DNA from: JAICYJ01 sp963766445 | GTDB taxonomy: Bacteria; Actinomycetota; Thermoleophilia; Gaiellales; JAICJC01 | Assembly (NCBI GenBank): GCA_963766445.1 | Contig: CAVXZW010000019.1 | Location: 186,001 to 250,000, forward strand | Reading direction: 5' to 3' | DNA: 64,000 nucleotides | In this document: one piece after another, positions 37,335-46,587 of the stretch | How positions within the stretch are numbered: the stretch's first letter is position 1 | Layout: every line of letters begins with the position of its first letter | Notes under the pieces: model-generated | What the model was told of the DNA's origin: nothing | Databases searched by the model: none | What the model saw: the letters and a program-made list of their open reading frames with translations, nothing else | Program-made: the position numbers and the translations under genes

Positions 37335-37622
37335 TCAGCGGCTCCGTGCGAACCGTTCCACCGCGTGCAGCAGCTCCTGGGTCTTGGCCTCCGCAGCCTG
37401 CGGGTCACCGGAGCGCATCGCATCGCTGACGCAGTGGTTGACGTGGCCGTCCAGCACCCGCAGCCCGACCTTCTCGAGCGCCGTCGAGACGGCGCTGATC
37501 TGGTCGAGGATGTCGATGCAGTAGCGGTCATCCTCGACCATCCGCTCGATCCCGCGCACCTGGCCCTCGATCCGGTGCAGCCGCTTCACGATCGCGTCCT
37601 TCTCACCGCTGTATCCCTGCAT
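37335..37622 (-). CDS. csoR: CsoR-type copper-sensing repressor
   Basis: 95 residues, all helical. The Cu(I) site Cys-His-Cys is present: YCIDILDQISAVSTAL, then HVNHC. RLHRIEGQVRGIERMVEDD is the family signature. ATG overlaps the copA stop (TGATG), so it is cotranscribed with copA, a normal feedback design. Binds DNA without copper and releases on Cu(I). Confidence 0.92.
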   Translation of the reverse strand: MQGYSGEKDAIVKRLHRIEGQVRGIERMVEDDRYCIDILDQISAVSTALEKVGLRVLDGHVNHCVSDAMRSGDPQAAEAKTQELLHAVERFARSR

Positions 37623-39832
37623 CAGACCGGCTCCTCTCGGCGGCTGCGGAAGCTCCGCAGCCGCAGGCTGTTGGTGACGACGAACAGGCTCGAGCAGGCC
37701 ATGGCGGCCGCGGCGAGCATCGGGTTCAGCAGGCCGGCGAAGGCCAGCGGTATCAGAACCACGTTGTAGGCGAACGCCCAGAACAGGTTGCCCTTGATCA
37801 CGGCCAGAGTGCGCCGCGCCAGCCGGATCGCGTCGCCGGCCGCACGCAGGTCGCCTGACACGAGCGTCAGGTCGCCGGCCTCGACGGCCACGTCGGTGCC
37901 GGTGCCCATGGCCAGGCCGAGGTCGGCCTGCGCCAGCGCAGGGGCGTCGTTGACGCCGTCTCCGACCATGGCGACGACCGCGCCCGCATCCTGCAGGCGC
38001 CGCACCTCGGCCGGCCTTGTCCTCGGGCAGCACGCCGGCCCGGTAGCGGTCGATGCCGACGCTGCGCGCGACCGCCGCGACCGCCTGGTCGTTGTCTCCG
38101 CTGAGCAGGAACGGCTCCAGCCCCAGCCGGCGCAGCTCGGTGATCGCCTCGGCGGCCTCGGGCTTGACCGCGTCGGTCAGCCGGATCTGGCCGATCGGCC
38201 TGCCGTCGCAGATCACTCCGGCGACGGTGCCATCGGCGTCCTCACGTGTCCCGGGACGTCGCTGCCGCGTCCGACCAGGACGGTGTGGCCGTCCACCCTC
38301 GCCTCGGCGCTAAGGCCGGGCAGCGAGCGCGCCCCGACCGCGGCCGGAAGCGCGCCTGCGGCCCGGGCATGCTCGGCGATGGCGCGCGACACCGGATGGT
38401 CACTGGCGGCGGCGGCCGCACCGGCCAGCTGCAGCAGCCGCGCGGCGGGGACGTCGCCGGTTGCGACCACCTCGGCCACACGCATCTGGCCGGACGTGAC
38501 GGTGCCGGTCTTGTCGAGCACGATCATGGTTGCGCGCCGCGTCTGCTCGAGCACCTCGGGCCCTTTGATCAGCACTCCCAGCTGGGCGCCGCGGCCGGTG
38601 CCGACCAGCAGCGCGGTGGGGGTGGCTAGGCCCAGCGCGCACGGGCACGCCACCACCAGCACTGCCACCGCAGCGCCGAAGGCCTGGGCGGCGCCGGCGC
38701 CGTCCAGCAGCCAGAAGGCCAGCGCGGCCGCGGACAGCGCGATCACGATCGGGACGAACACGGCGGAGACGCGGTCGGCCAGCCGCTGGGCGTCAGCCTT
38801 GCCGCTCTGGGCTGCGGTGACCATGCGGCCGATGCGGGCGACTGGCCGTGTCCAGCACCGACCGCGGTGGCCCGGACGACCAGCCGGCCCTCGCCGTTCA
38901 CCGTGGAGCCGGTGACGCTGTCGCCGGGGGCCACATCGACGGGCAAGCTCTCACCGGTCAGGAGCGAGCGGTCGACTGCCCGAAATGCCGTCCAGCACCA
39001 GCCCGTCGGTGGCGATGCGCTCACCCGGCCGCACCACGAAGGTATCGCCCACGACCAGCTGTGCAGTGGGTACTCGCCGTTCGATGCCGTCCGCGAGCAG
39101 CGTTGCCTCCGGGGCCCCCAGCTCAAGCAGCGCGCGCAGCGCAGCTCCGGCCCGCCGCTTTGCCCGCGCCTCGAAGAAACGGCCGGCCAGCACCAGGGTC
39201 GTGACCACCGCCGCCACCTCCAGGTACAGATCCTCTCCGGGGGAGCCGCCGGTCTGCAGCGACCAGTCGATCGACATGCGGTAGTGCAGACCGCCGGCGT
39301 CGAGAAACAGGATCGCGACCGCCGACCACGCCCATGCGGCCAGGGTGCCGATCGAGATCAGCGTGTCCATTGTGGCGGCGCCGTGGCGCAGGGCGCTGAG
39401 CGCCGCGCGGTGGAACTCGGCGCCGCCCCAGAACACGACCACAGTGGTCAGCGCGAACGAGATCCACTGCCAGCCGTCGAACTGCAGCGACGGCACCATC
39501 GCCAGCAGCAGCACCGGCAGGGACAGCGAAGCGGACACGGCCAGCCGAACACCGATGCGCCGGCCGGTCGCGAGCGGCGTGGGCACCGTGTCCGCGCCGG
39601 GCAGCCGTGCCCGGTAGCCGGTCTCCTCGATGGTGCGCAGGATCAGCCGCGGTTCGGCACGGCCGGGGTCGAAATCGACCGCGGCGCGCTCGGTGGCGAA
39701 GTTGACGGTGGCGTGGACGCCGTCGAGGCCGTTCAGCCGCCGCTCGATGCGACCGGCGCAGGACGCGCAGCTCATGCCCTCGACGGGCAGCTCGAGGTGC
39801 TCGCGCGTTTCGTGCCATGCGCCCAGTAGCAT
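37622..39832 (-). CDS. copA: Copper-exporting P1B-type ATPase (four frameshifts)
   Basis: About 735 residues. N-terminal heavy-metal domain GMSCASCAGRIERRLNGL, actuator TGES (RSLLTGESLPVDVAPGD), membrane CPC in VLVVACPCALGLATPTALLV, phosphorylation DKTGTVTSGQMRVAEV, SDHPVSRAIAEHA, GDGVNDAPALAQADLGLAMG. Shifts near 38980, 38845, 38240 and 38015 break the frame between intact domains. Pumps Cu(I) out of the cytoplasm. ATG at 39832 lies inside the operator-like palindrome 39831-39847. Confidence 0.92.
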
Positions 39833-39847
39833 ACCCCCAAGGGGTAT
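39831..39847. promoter_or_regulatory. CsoR-type operator overlapping the copA start
   Basis: ATACCCCCAAGGGGTAT: perfect 7-bp arms ATACCCC/GGGGTAT around CAA, the G-tract dyad bound by CsoR proteins. It fills the 15-bp gap between the upstream gene stop and the copA ATG and includes two bases of that ATG; its GGGGG could double as ribosome site. A TAGATA -10-like box lies immediately upstream on the minus strand. Confidence 0.8.
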
Positions 39848-40609
39848 CTAGGGGGCGTGGGCGACCGCCGCCGCCAGCTCCAGCAGGTGCTCTGACCCCG
39901 GTACCGGTGGCCCCAGCTCGCGGTAGAGGCCGGGGGCACGCGACAGCTCGATCAGCCCCGCGCAGGCGAGGTCTTCGTCCCGGTCGTCGCGTAGCGTCTC
40001 AAGCACCGCGAGCGAGCGCTCCAGCGTGCGCCGGCAGAACGTCAGCCAGACCATGCCGCGCTCGCGCAGCTGCGGCTCCGCGGGCACCTCGCCGCCGTCC
40101 GCCCGGCGCAGGTGTGCGGTGCAGGAGTCGGCCAGCATCTGCACGGCCTCGTCGGCGTCCGCCATATCCGGATCGGGCGTTGTCTGGGAAGCGTACGCGA
40201 CCTCCAGCAGCTCGTCCGCCACGACGAACAGCGCGGCCGAGATGCCGTCCACCTGCTCCAGGAAGCCGGCATGCAGACCGCGTTCGGCGGGGGTGGGCGC
40301 AATCGCAGGACGTAGCCCGTCGCGGTCGAGCCTGATGTAGCCGCCGGCGTCGACCCCGATCTGCGAGAGCAGGTCGGCGAACACCAGCGCCTGCACCGCG
40401 TCCTGCAGCCCGTGGACGACCTCGATCGAGACCGCGTCGCGCTCGTGCGCAAGCGCGGCGGCGGTCATGCGGTCGTTGACGAAGCCGGCCAGCTTTCGCA
40501 GCGTTTGCTGCCGTGGCGACGCCGGCGATGAGGTCAGGCGCCCGGTCGCCCCGTGCGCGCGGGCGCACAGCGAGAGCAGGTCGTCGGCGGTCAGTTGCTC
40601 GGAGGACAT
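39848..40609 (-). CDS. Hypothetical helical protein upstream of copA
   Basis: 253 residues from ATG 40609. Mostly helical, acidic (ADDLLSLCARAHGATG, QALVFADLLSQIGVDAGGYI, MADADEAVQMLADSCTAHLR). No known family. It ends 15 bases before copA on the same strand; the CsoR operator in the gap suggests that copA also has its own promoter. A copper role is not supported by any visible metal motif. Confidence 0.6.
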   Translation of the reverse strand: MSSEQLTADDLLSLCARAHGATGRLTSSPASPRQQTLRKLAGFVNDRMTAAALAHERDAVSIEVVHGLQDAVQALVFADLLSQIGVDAGGYIRLDRDGLRPAIAPTPAERGLHAGFLEQVDGISAALFVVADELLEVAYASQTTPDPDMADADEAVQMLADSCTAHLRRADGGEVPAEPQLRERGMVWLTFCRRTLERSLAVLETLRDDRDEDLACAGLIELSRAPGLYRELGPPVPGSEHLLELAAAVAHAP

Positions 40610-40663
40610 GCCGCCAGGGTACACCTGCTGCGGGTGCTCTGACCGCCCGGCTACCCTCTGCCC

Positions 40664-41557
40664 GTGCGCCGAACACCGGACTCCGCGGATGCCATGCTGG
40701 TGCTCGCGAACGTCCTCTGGTCGTTGAATTACGCGACCACCAAGTACGCCTTCGGCGAGTGGCTTCCGCTGGCATTCTCGGCCACGCGCTTTCTCTGCGC
40801 GGGCATCATCTTCGCCCTGTTCGTGCTGTGGCGCGAGGGCAGCCTGCGCATCCGGCGCTCGGACGTGAAGCTGGTGGTGGCCACCGCGGCCGTGGGCATC
40901 CTGCTCAACCAGCTCACATTCAACTACGCGGTCGACAAGACGACCGCCGGCAACACCGCCCTGATCCTGGCCTCCGCGCCCGCGTTCGCGGCGCTGTTCG
41001 CCTCGCTTGCCGGGCACGAGCACGTGCAGCGAAAGCACTGGCTGGCGCTGGCCGTGTCGGTGGCCGGCGTGGTGCTGGTGATCCAGGGCGGCTCGGGCGT
41101 GGCCGGCGTGAGCCTGGTCGGCGACCTGCTGGCCGTGGGGGCGGCCATCACCTGGGCCGCGTACTCGGTGATGCTGCGTCCGCTGTTCGGCCGCTACTCG
41201 GCGGCTCGCATCAGCGCGCTGATGGTCTCGATCGGCGGCGTCATGATCCTGCCCTTCGGCCTGCCCCAGATGCACGAGCAGGACTGGGCGGGCCTCAGCG
41301 GCCTGCACTGGGCAGCCTGGGGATACTCGACGATCTTCCCGGTGCTGGTCACCAACCTGCTCTACTTCCGCGCGCTCCGCACCATCGGCGCCTCGCGAGC
41401 GACGCTCTACATGTACCTGCAGCCGTTCCTGGGCGCGCTGTTCGCGGCCTGGCTGCTGGGTGAGCAGGTCACGGGCCTGCAGATCCTGGGCGGCGCGGTG
41501 ATCGTCGGCGGCGTCTCGATGGGCCGGCTGATGCCGGGCGCGACGGTGCGCGAGTGA
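40664..41557 (+). CDS. EamA/DMT-superfamily transporter (second)
   Basis: 297 residues, ten helices: LANVLWSLNYATTKYAFGEW, AGNTALILASAPAFAALFAS and the closing LGEQVTGLQILGGAVIVGGV. Likely small-molecule exporter. Divergent from the copA-upstream gene by 54 bases and overlaps the MFS gene by ATG/TGA. Confidence 0.88.
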   Translation: MRRTPDSADAMLVLANVLWSLNYATTKYAFGEWLPLAFSATRFLCAGIIFALFVLWREGSLRIRRSDVKLVVATAAVGILLNQLTFNYAVDKTTAGNTALILASAPAFAALFASLAGHEHVQRKHWLALAVSVAGVVLVIQGGSGVAGVSLVGDLLAVGAAITWAAYSVMLRPLFGRYSAARISALMVSIGGVMILPFGLPQMHEQDWAGLSGLHWAAWGYSTIFPVLVTNLLYFRALRTIGASRATLYMYLQPFLGALFAAWLLGEQVTGLQILGGAVIVGGVSMGRLMPGATVRE

Positions 41558-42675
41558 CGGGGCGGCGCGCGACCCTGCCCCTGTACCTGGGCGGCTTTCT
41601 GGGGCCGTTCGGCGGCGCCGTGCTGGCGGTGCTGATCCCCGAGCTGCGCGACGCCTTCCACGCGACCACCGATCAGGTGGCGCTGGCGGTGCCGGCCTAC
41701 CTGGTGCCGTTCGCGCTGCTGCAGGTGGTGTCGGGCACGATCGGCGAGCGGATCGGCCGGCGCCGAGCCGTGCGCGCGGCCTACCTCGTGTACGCGGTGG
41801 CGCTGCTGCTGGCCGCGGTGGCGCCCACCATCGGCATATTCCTGGTGTCGCGCGGGCTGCAGGGAACGGCCAACGCGTTCACCACGCCGCTGCTTCTGGC
41901 GGGGCTGGCCGACGCGGTGCCGGCCGGCGAGCGCGGCCGCGCGGTCGGCATGTTCGCGGGGGTGCAGGCCGGCGGGCTGTCGCTGGCGCCGCTGCTGGGC
42001 GGCCTGGCCGCGGAGGGCAGCTGGCGGCTGGCCTTCATCCTGCCGGCGCTGGTGTCGCTGGGGTTGATGCTGATGCCGCCGCCCGACCCGATCCGGGCCG
42101 TGGGCGAGCAGCTGCCGACGCTGCGCGCGGTGGCGACGCCGCGGATGGGGCTGCTGTGCGCGGCCGGGTTCGCGGGCTACCTGGGCATGGCCGGCCTGGC
42201 CTTCCTGATCTCGCTGCGCGCGGACGACGCGTTCGCGCTGGGCGCCACCGGCCGCGGCGCGGTGCTGGCCGTCTACGGGGCCGCCGGCCTCCTGTTCGGG
42301 CGGCTGGGCGGGCTCGGCTCGGAGCGGCTGGGCCCGGCCCGGGCGGCGGTGCTGGCGGCGATCGGCTGCGCCGCGATGATCGCGCCGCTCGGCATCGCTC
42401 CGTCGGTCGGGGCGATGGCGCTGCTGTGGTTTGCGGCGGGCGCGGTGTCGGCGCTCCTGTGGGCCGCCCTGAACACGATCGCCGTCGAGGCCGTGCCTGC
42501 CAACCGCGGCGGCGCCGTGTCGCTGTTCGCCGCGTTCAAGTTCTCCGGTACGGCGGTGGCCCCGTTGGCCTGGCTCCCCGTCTACGACGCGTCGCCGGGC
42601 GTGGCCTTCCTGGCCGCCGGGATCGTGCTGCTGGCGATCGTGCCGCTGGCGCCGTGGTCGCTGCGCGTGCCCTAG
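41554..42675 (+). CDS. MFS transporter
   Basis: 373 residues with about 12 helices. The first-half loop motif is GTIGERIGRRRAVRAAYLVY, then FLVSRGLQGTANAFTTPLLL. Shorter than drug exporters (usually ~400) but complete. GTG start overlapping the EamA stop, so cotranscribed. Substrate unknown. Confidence 0.86.
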   Translation: MTGRRATLPLYLGGFLGPFGGAVLAVLIPELRDAFHATTDQVALAVPAYLVPFALLQVVSGTIGERIGRRRAVRAAYLVYAVALLLAAVAPTIGIFLVSRGLQGTANAFTTPLLLAGLADAVPAGERGRAVGMFAGVQAGGLSLAPLLGGLAAEGSWRLAFILPALVSLGLMLMPPPDPIRAVGEQLPTLRAVATPRMGLLCAAGFAGYLGMAGLAFLISLRADDAFALGATGRGAVLAVYGAAGLLFGRLGGLGSERLGPARAAVLAAIGCAAMIAPLGIAPSVGAMALLWFAAGAVSALLWAALNTIAVEAVPANRGGAVSLFAAFKFSGTAVAPLAWLPVYDASPGVAFLAAGIVLLAIVPLAPWSLRVP

Positions 42676-43943
42676 GCCTGCGCGGCGAGCGCCCGCATCA
42701 CCCACACCGCCAGCACGCGCGCGCACCGCGCCACGTCCTCGAGCTCGACGTGCTCGTCCGGGGCGTGGGCCAGGAACGGATCGCCGGGGCCGTAGAGCAC
42801 GGTCGGCGTGGCGCCCTCGTTGATCAGCAGGCGCATGTCGGCGCCGTAGGGAACGCCCACGAATGCGGGCAGCTTGCCCAGCACGTCGCGGGCGGCCTCG
42901 CCCAGGCCCCAGGGCAGCTGATGGGTGTGGGGCACGACCGCCGAGGCGAACCGCCCGCCGGTGATCTCGATCGAGGCGGGGTGGTCGCGCAGCCACTCGT
43001 CGCCGGCACAGGCGGCGGCCACGGCGTCTCGCAGCGCCTGCTCGGCCTGCTCCGGCGTCTCGCCGACGCGCACGCCGTAACGTCCCTCGACGGTGACCCG
43101 GTCGGGGACGGTCGACGACCAGTCGCCGCCGGATATGCGGCCCAGGTTGGTGGGGTAGGGGAGGCCGAGCTCGCGCATGGCCGGATTCTGCTCGCTCTCG
43201 TTCCGTTCGCGCTCGTCGGCCAGCAGCCCGTCGTGGATGACGCGCAGCTTCTCGATCGCGGAGACGCCCTTGAGGCGGTAGGCGGCATGGGCGGAGCGGC
43301 CGCTGACCGTCAGCAGGAAGGTGATCGCCCCGGCCTGCGCGGTCACGATCTCGAGCCGGGTGGGCTCGGTGATGACCGCCATCTCGGCCACATAGCCGGC
43401 CCTGATCGCGGCCAGCATGCCGGCGCCGCCGTCCTCCTCGCTGGGCACGGTCACCAGCACCGCCTCGCCCTGCAGCTCGGTCTCGGTGTCGACCAGCGCC
43501 CGCAGCGCGGCCAGGCCGGCCACCACGCCGCCCTTCATGTCCAGCGAGCCGCGCCCGTACAGGCGGCCGTCGCGCAGCTCCGCACCGAACGGGTCGGTGC
43601 TCCAGTCCTCGCGCTGGCCCGGCGACACCGTGTCGATGTGGCCGGCGATGATCACCCGGCGCGGCGCGCCGCCCAGGCCGATGGCGCCCGCCACCACCGG
43701 CAGCGTCGTGCGGGGCGCCTCCATGCCCGGGAAGTCGGGGTCGCCGGCCAGCTGCGACGGGTCGGCGTCGACGCGGGTCACCTCGAGGCCGGCGTGCGCC
43801 ATCCGCAGGGCCGCCTCGGTCTGCACGGCGCCCTCCTCGCCGGTGACGCTGGGGATCCGCACCAGCGCTGCCAGGTCGTCGCCGATGCGGTCGCGGTCGA
43901 CGGCCGCGACGACGGCCAGCTCCGCGGGCGTGAGGTTCTTCAT
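42672..43943 (-). CDS. M20-family metallopeptidase/deacylase (ArgE/DapE type)
   Basis: 423 residues, intact. Zinc motifs: IIAGHIDTVSPGQ with His and the catalytic Asp, LYGRGSLDMKGGVVAGLAAL and VPSEEDGGAGML with the Glu pair. The dimerisation domain follows (TFLLTVSGRSAHAAYRLKGV). Hydrolyses an N-acyl amino acid or dipeptide-like amide. Overlaps the DDAH-like gene by ATGA; the pair suggests modified-arginine or acyl-amino-acid breakdown. Confidence 0.88.
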   Translation of the reverse strand: MKNLTPAELAVVAAVDRDRIGDDLAALVRIPSVTGEEGAVQTEAALRMAHAGLEVTRVDADPSQLAGDPDFPGMEAPRTTLPVVAGAIGLGGAPRRVIIAGHIDTVSPGQREDWSTDPFGAELRDGRLYGRGSLDMKGGVVAGLAALRALVDTETELQGEAVLVTVPSEEDGGAGMLAAIRAGYVAEMAVITEPTRLEIVTAQAGAITFLLTVSGRSAHAAYRLKGVSAIEKLRVIHDGLLADERERNESEQNPAMRELGLPYPTNLGRISGGDWSSTVPDRVTVEGRYGVRVGETPEQAEQALRDAVAAACAGDEWLRDHPASIEITGGRFASAVVPHTHQLPWGLGEAARDVLGKLPAFVGVPYGADMRLLINEGATPTVLYGPGDPFLAHAPDEHVELEDVARCARVLAVWVMRALAAQA

Positions 43944-44803
43944 CCGCGCAGGATGGGACGGGTCAGGCAGGTCGGCCCGCCGCTGCCGTTCACGCCCACC
44001 TGGCCGGCCGGAAAGGCATGCACCTCGGCGCCGGCAGCCTCGAGCCGCGCGCGCGTGACCGGGTTGCCGTCGGCGACAACGGCCACGCCGGGGCTGACGG
44101 CCAGGACGTTGCAGCCGAGCGAGAGGTACTCCTCCTCGGGCACCTCCACCAGCCGCACGCCCCGCTCCTGCAGCAGCTCCAGCAGGCCGCAGGGGAAGAG
44201 CGGCAGGAACACCACCGCCAGGTCGTCCGCGATCGGTGAGATCACGCTCATCAGGTGCACCAGCTCTCCGGCGCCCTTCCAGTAGGGAACGTCGAATATC
44301 TCAACCTCTACCTCAGGTTCAAGGATCGAGCGAAGCTGGGCGGCGCCGGCGCGGTTGGTGCGAAGCGTCCGGCCCACGCACAGGGTGCGCTCGTCCAGCC
44401 AGAACGTGTCGCCGCCCTCCGCCGTGCCGGGCGACTCGATCCGCCCCACCGTGGGGATGCCGTGCTCGTTGCACCAGCGCTCGATCACCAGCTCCTCGCC
44501 GACCCGGTTGGGCTTGCCGGCCAGCAGCGGCAGCACGCCGCGGTCGGTGACCAGCGCCGGGTCGAAGGTGTAGGTGAGGTCGGGGTCGCACTCGGAGTCC
44601 AGCTCGTGGACGGTCGCGCCCAGGTCGGCCAGGATCGCCGTCAGCGCGTCGTGCTCGCGCTGGGCCGCGTCCAGGTCGACGGGGTGCAGGTAGCCGTGGG
44701 CGGGATCGTCGAAGGCGGCGCCGAAGGCCGCAGCGGGGCGCTTCACCAGCACGTCGCGCAGCTGCGCGGTCATGCTCTGGGCGCCGAAGGTGCGGGTGCT
44801 CAT
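43940..44803 (-). CDS. Arginine deiminase/DDAH-superfamily hydrolase
   Basis: 287 residues from the ATG at 44803. Guanidine-modifying features: CDPDLTYTFDPALVTD, GTAEGGDTFWLDERTLCVGR, GAGELVHLMSVISPI (catalytic His) and YLSLGCNVLAVSPGVAV with the nucleophilic Cys. Close in type to dimethylarginine dimethylaminohydrolase, releasing citrulline from methylated arginine. ATG 44836 would add 11 poor residues. Confidence 0.85.
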   Translation of the reverse strand: MSTRTFGAQSMTAQLRDVLVKRPAAAFGAAFDDPAHGYLHPVDLDAAQREHDALTAILADLGATVHELDSECDPDLTYTFDPALVTDRGVLPLLAGKPNRVGEELVIERWCNEHGIPTVGRIESPGTAEGGDTFWLDERTLCVGRTLRTNRAGAAQLRSILEPEVEVEIFDVPYWKGAGELVHLMSVISPIADDLAVVFLPLFPCGLLELLQERGVRLVEVPEEEYLSLGCNVLAVSPGVAVVADGNPVTRARLEAAGAEVHAFPAGQVGVNGSGGPTCLTRPILRG

Positions 44804-44834
44804 GCTTGCGAACAGTAGACTGTCGCGACGTCCC

Positions 44835-45119
44835 ATGAGCGATGAACACGACTACCGCGAGCAGTACAACGAGGCCATCGCCAGGGCCGTGGCCGGGCAG
44901 GTCGGCGTGTACCCGGATTTCGACCGCCATCGCCAGGAGACGGTGTGGCGGGTGCTCTCGTCCGACCGCCAGGCATTGCTCACGTTCTGCCAGCGCCAGG
45001 GCATCTCGGTGGGCAGGATGGACACCATCAAGACCCTGAAGAGCCCCAAGCCGCTCTACCAGCTGATGGCGGTCGGCCACGACGCTCAGACGATCGCGAA
45101 GTGGCAGGGAGCGCACTAG
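44835..45119 (+). CDS. Small hypothetical protein
   Basis: 94 residues from ATG 44835, charged and helical (EQYNEAIARAVAGQVGVYPD; TIKTLKSPKPLYQLMAVGHD). No family recognised. Four bases separate it from the phosphatase gene, so the two are coupled. Confidence 0.6.
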   Translation: MSDEHDYREQYNEAIARAVAGQVGVYPDFDRHRQETVWRVLSSDRQALLTFCQRQGISVGRMDTIKTLKSPKPLYQLMAVGHDAQTIAKWQGAH

Positions 45120-45123
45120 CGGC

Positions 45124-45753
45124 GTGGCCCTGATCGTCGTCGATTTCGACGGCACGATCACCGAGTCGGACAGCCTCGTCGAGATCGTGCAGATGCACGC
45201 GCCGCAGCTGTTCGACGAGCTGGAGGGTGACCTCGACGCCGGGCGGATCACGCTGCACCAGTGCATCGAGCGCGAGTTCGCCGCGGTGCGGGGCGACCAC
45301 GACACGATCGTGGCGGAGGCGGTCGGGCGGGTGCGGGTGCGGGCCGGCTTCGCGGGGTTCGTGGCGGCCGCGCAGGCGGCGGGGCACCGGGTGGTGGTGG
45401 TGTCGAGCGGGTTCGAGGCGATCATCCGGCCGGTGCTGCTGCGCGATGGTGTCCCCGAGGTGGAGCTGTTCGCGCACGAGGTGCGGTTCTCGGCCGAAGG
45501 CGGGGTGGTGGAGTTCCGCCACGGCGAGGAGTGCGACGTCTGCGGGCAGGAGTGCAAGCGGTCGGTGGTCGCGGCGCTGCGGGACGGCGGCGACGTTGTC
45601 TACGTGGGTGACGGCTACTCCGACCGCTGCGCGGCGCTGGCCGCCGATCGCGTGTTCGCGCGGCGCGAGCTGGCCCGGGACATGGAGGCCGAGGGCGTCG
45701 CCTACGAGCCGTTCGACGACTTCGTGAGCGTGCGCGCGGCGCTGGGCCTGTAG
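45124..45753 (+). CDS. HAD phosphatase, MtnX/SerB-like
   Basis: 209 residues. HAD motif I VVDFDGTITESDS, motif II VVVVSSGFEAIIRPVLL, motif III Lys in QECKRSVVAAL and motif IV VYVGDGYSDRCAALAADRVF. Resembles the methionine-salvage phosphatase MtnX and phosphoserine phosphatases. CDVCGQECK might add a metal site. GTG start. Confidence 0.82.
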   Translation: MALIVVDFDGTITESDSLVEIVQMHAPQLFDELEGDLDAGRITLHQCIEREFAAVRGDHDTIVAEAVGRVRVRAGFAGFVAAAQAAGHRVVVVSSGFEAIIRPVLLRDGVPEVELFAHEVRFSAEGGVVEFRHGEECDVCGQECKRSVVAALRDGGDVVYVGDGYSDRCAALAADRVFARRELARDMEAEGVAYEPFDDFVSVRAALGL

Positions 45754-46533
45754 CTACTCGGCCGTGGTGTAGGTGGCGGTGATGCCGCCGTCCACCAGCA
45801 TGGCGGCGCCGTTCGTCCAGCTGGACTCGTCGCTGGCCAGGTAGAGCACGGCGTTGGCGATCTCCTCGGGCTTGCCGAGGCGGCCGTCGGGGAGGTGCAC
45901 GGCGCGGCGCTGCCACTGGTGCTCGTCGGTCAGGAAGGCTCCGACCAGGCCGGTGTCGACCGGGCCTGGGCAGACGGCGTTGCAGCGGATGCCCTGCTTG
46001 GCGTAGACGGCGGCCACCTCACGGGTCATCGAGACGACGCCGCCCTTGCTGGCCGAGTAGGCGATCTGGGGTGTGGCGGCGCCCATCAGCGCGACGAAGC
46101 TGGCGGTGTTGATGATCGAGCCGCCGCCGGAGCGCAGCAGGTGGGGGATCTGGTGGTGCAGGCACAGGAACACGCCGGTCAGGTTGACCGAGAGGATGCG
46201 CTGCCAGGTGGCGGGGCTGGTGGCGACCGGGTCGGTGTCGTCGGGCAGCAGGATGCCGGCGTTGTTGTGGCAGACGTCGATGCGGCCGTGGCGGTCGGCG
46301 ACGGCCTGGTAGAGGGCGGCCACGGAGGCGTCGTCGGTGACGTCGACCGGGAATGCGGCAGCCTCGCCGGGCAGGTCGGCGGCGGCCCGCTGGGCGGCCG
46401 CAAGGTCGATGTCGGCGACGGCGACAAGGCCGCCCTCCTCGGCCAGACGGCGGCAGGTGGCGAGGCCGATGCCGGAGGCACCGCCGGTGACGACGCAGAC
46501 CTTTCCCTCGACGCGTCCGGGCATGGGGGGCAT
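45754..46533 (-). CDS. Short-chain dehydrogenase/reductase
   Basis: 259 residues. Cofactor motif VVTGGASGIGLATCRRL, NAG at HNNAGILLPDD, catalytic Ser in INTASFVALMGAA, YxxxK in IAYSASKGGVVSMTREVA. Classical SDR, NAD-type judging by VADIDL. Lies downstream of the permease and a terminator; SDR genes are common members of RMM-type microcompartment loci, so a functional link to the BMC operon is possible. Confidence 0.9.
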   Translation of the reverse strand: MPPMPGRVEGKVCVVTGGASGIGLATCRRLAEEGGLVAVADIDLAAAQRAAADLPGEAAAFPVDVTDDASVAALYQAVADRHGRIDVCHNNAGILLPDDTDPVATSPATWQRILSVNLTGVFLCLHHQIPHLLRSGGGSIINTASFVALMGAATPQIAYSASKGGVVSMTREVAAVYAKQGIRCNAVCPGPVDTGLVGAFLTDEHQWQRRAVHLPDGRLGKPEEIANAVLYLASDESSWTNGAAMLVDGGITATYTTAE

Positions 46534-46542
46534 TAAACGCGA

Positions 46543-46573
46543 GAGGGGCGCCCGCGTGTGGCGGACGCCCCTC
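46543..46573 (-). terminator. Terminator-like hairpin after the permease gene
   Basis: GAGGGGCG (46543-46550) pairs with CGCCCCTC (46566-46573), extended by a GC-rich inner stem. It lies 14 bases beyond the permease stop and before the SDR start. Confidence 0.65.
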
Positions 46574-46587
46574 CGGCGGTCATCGGG

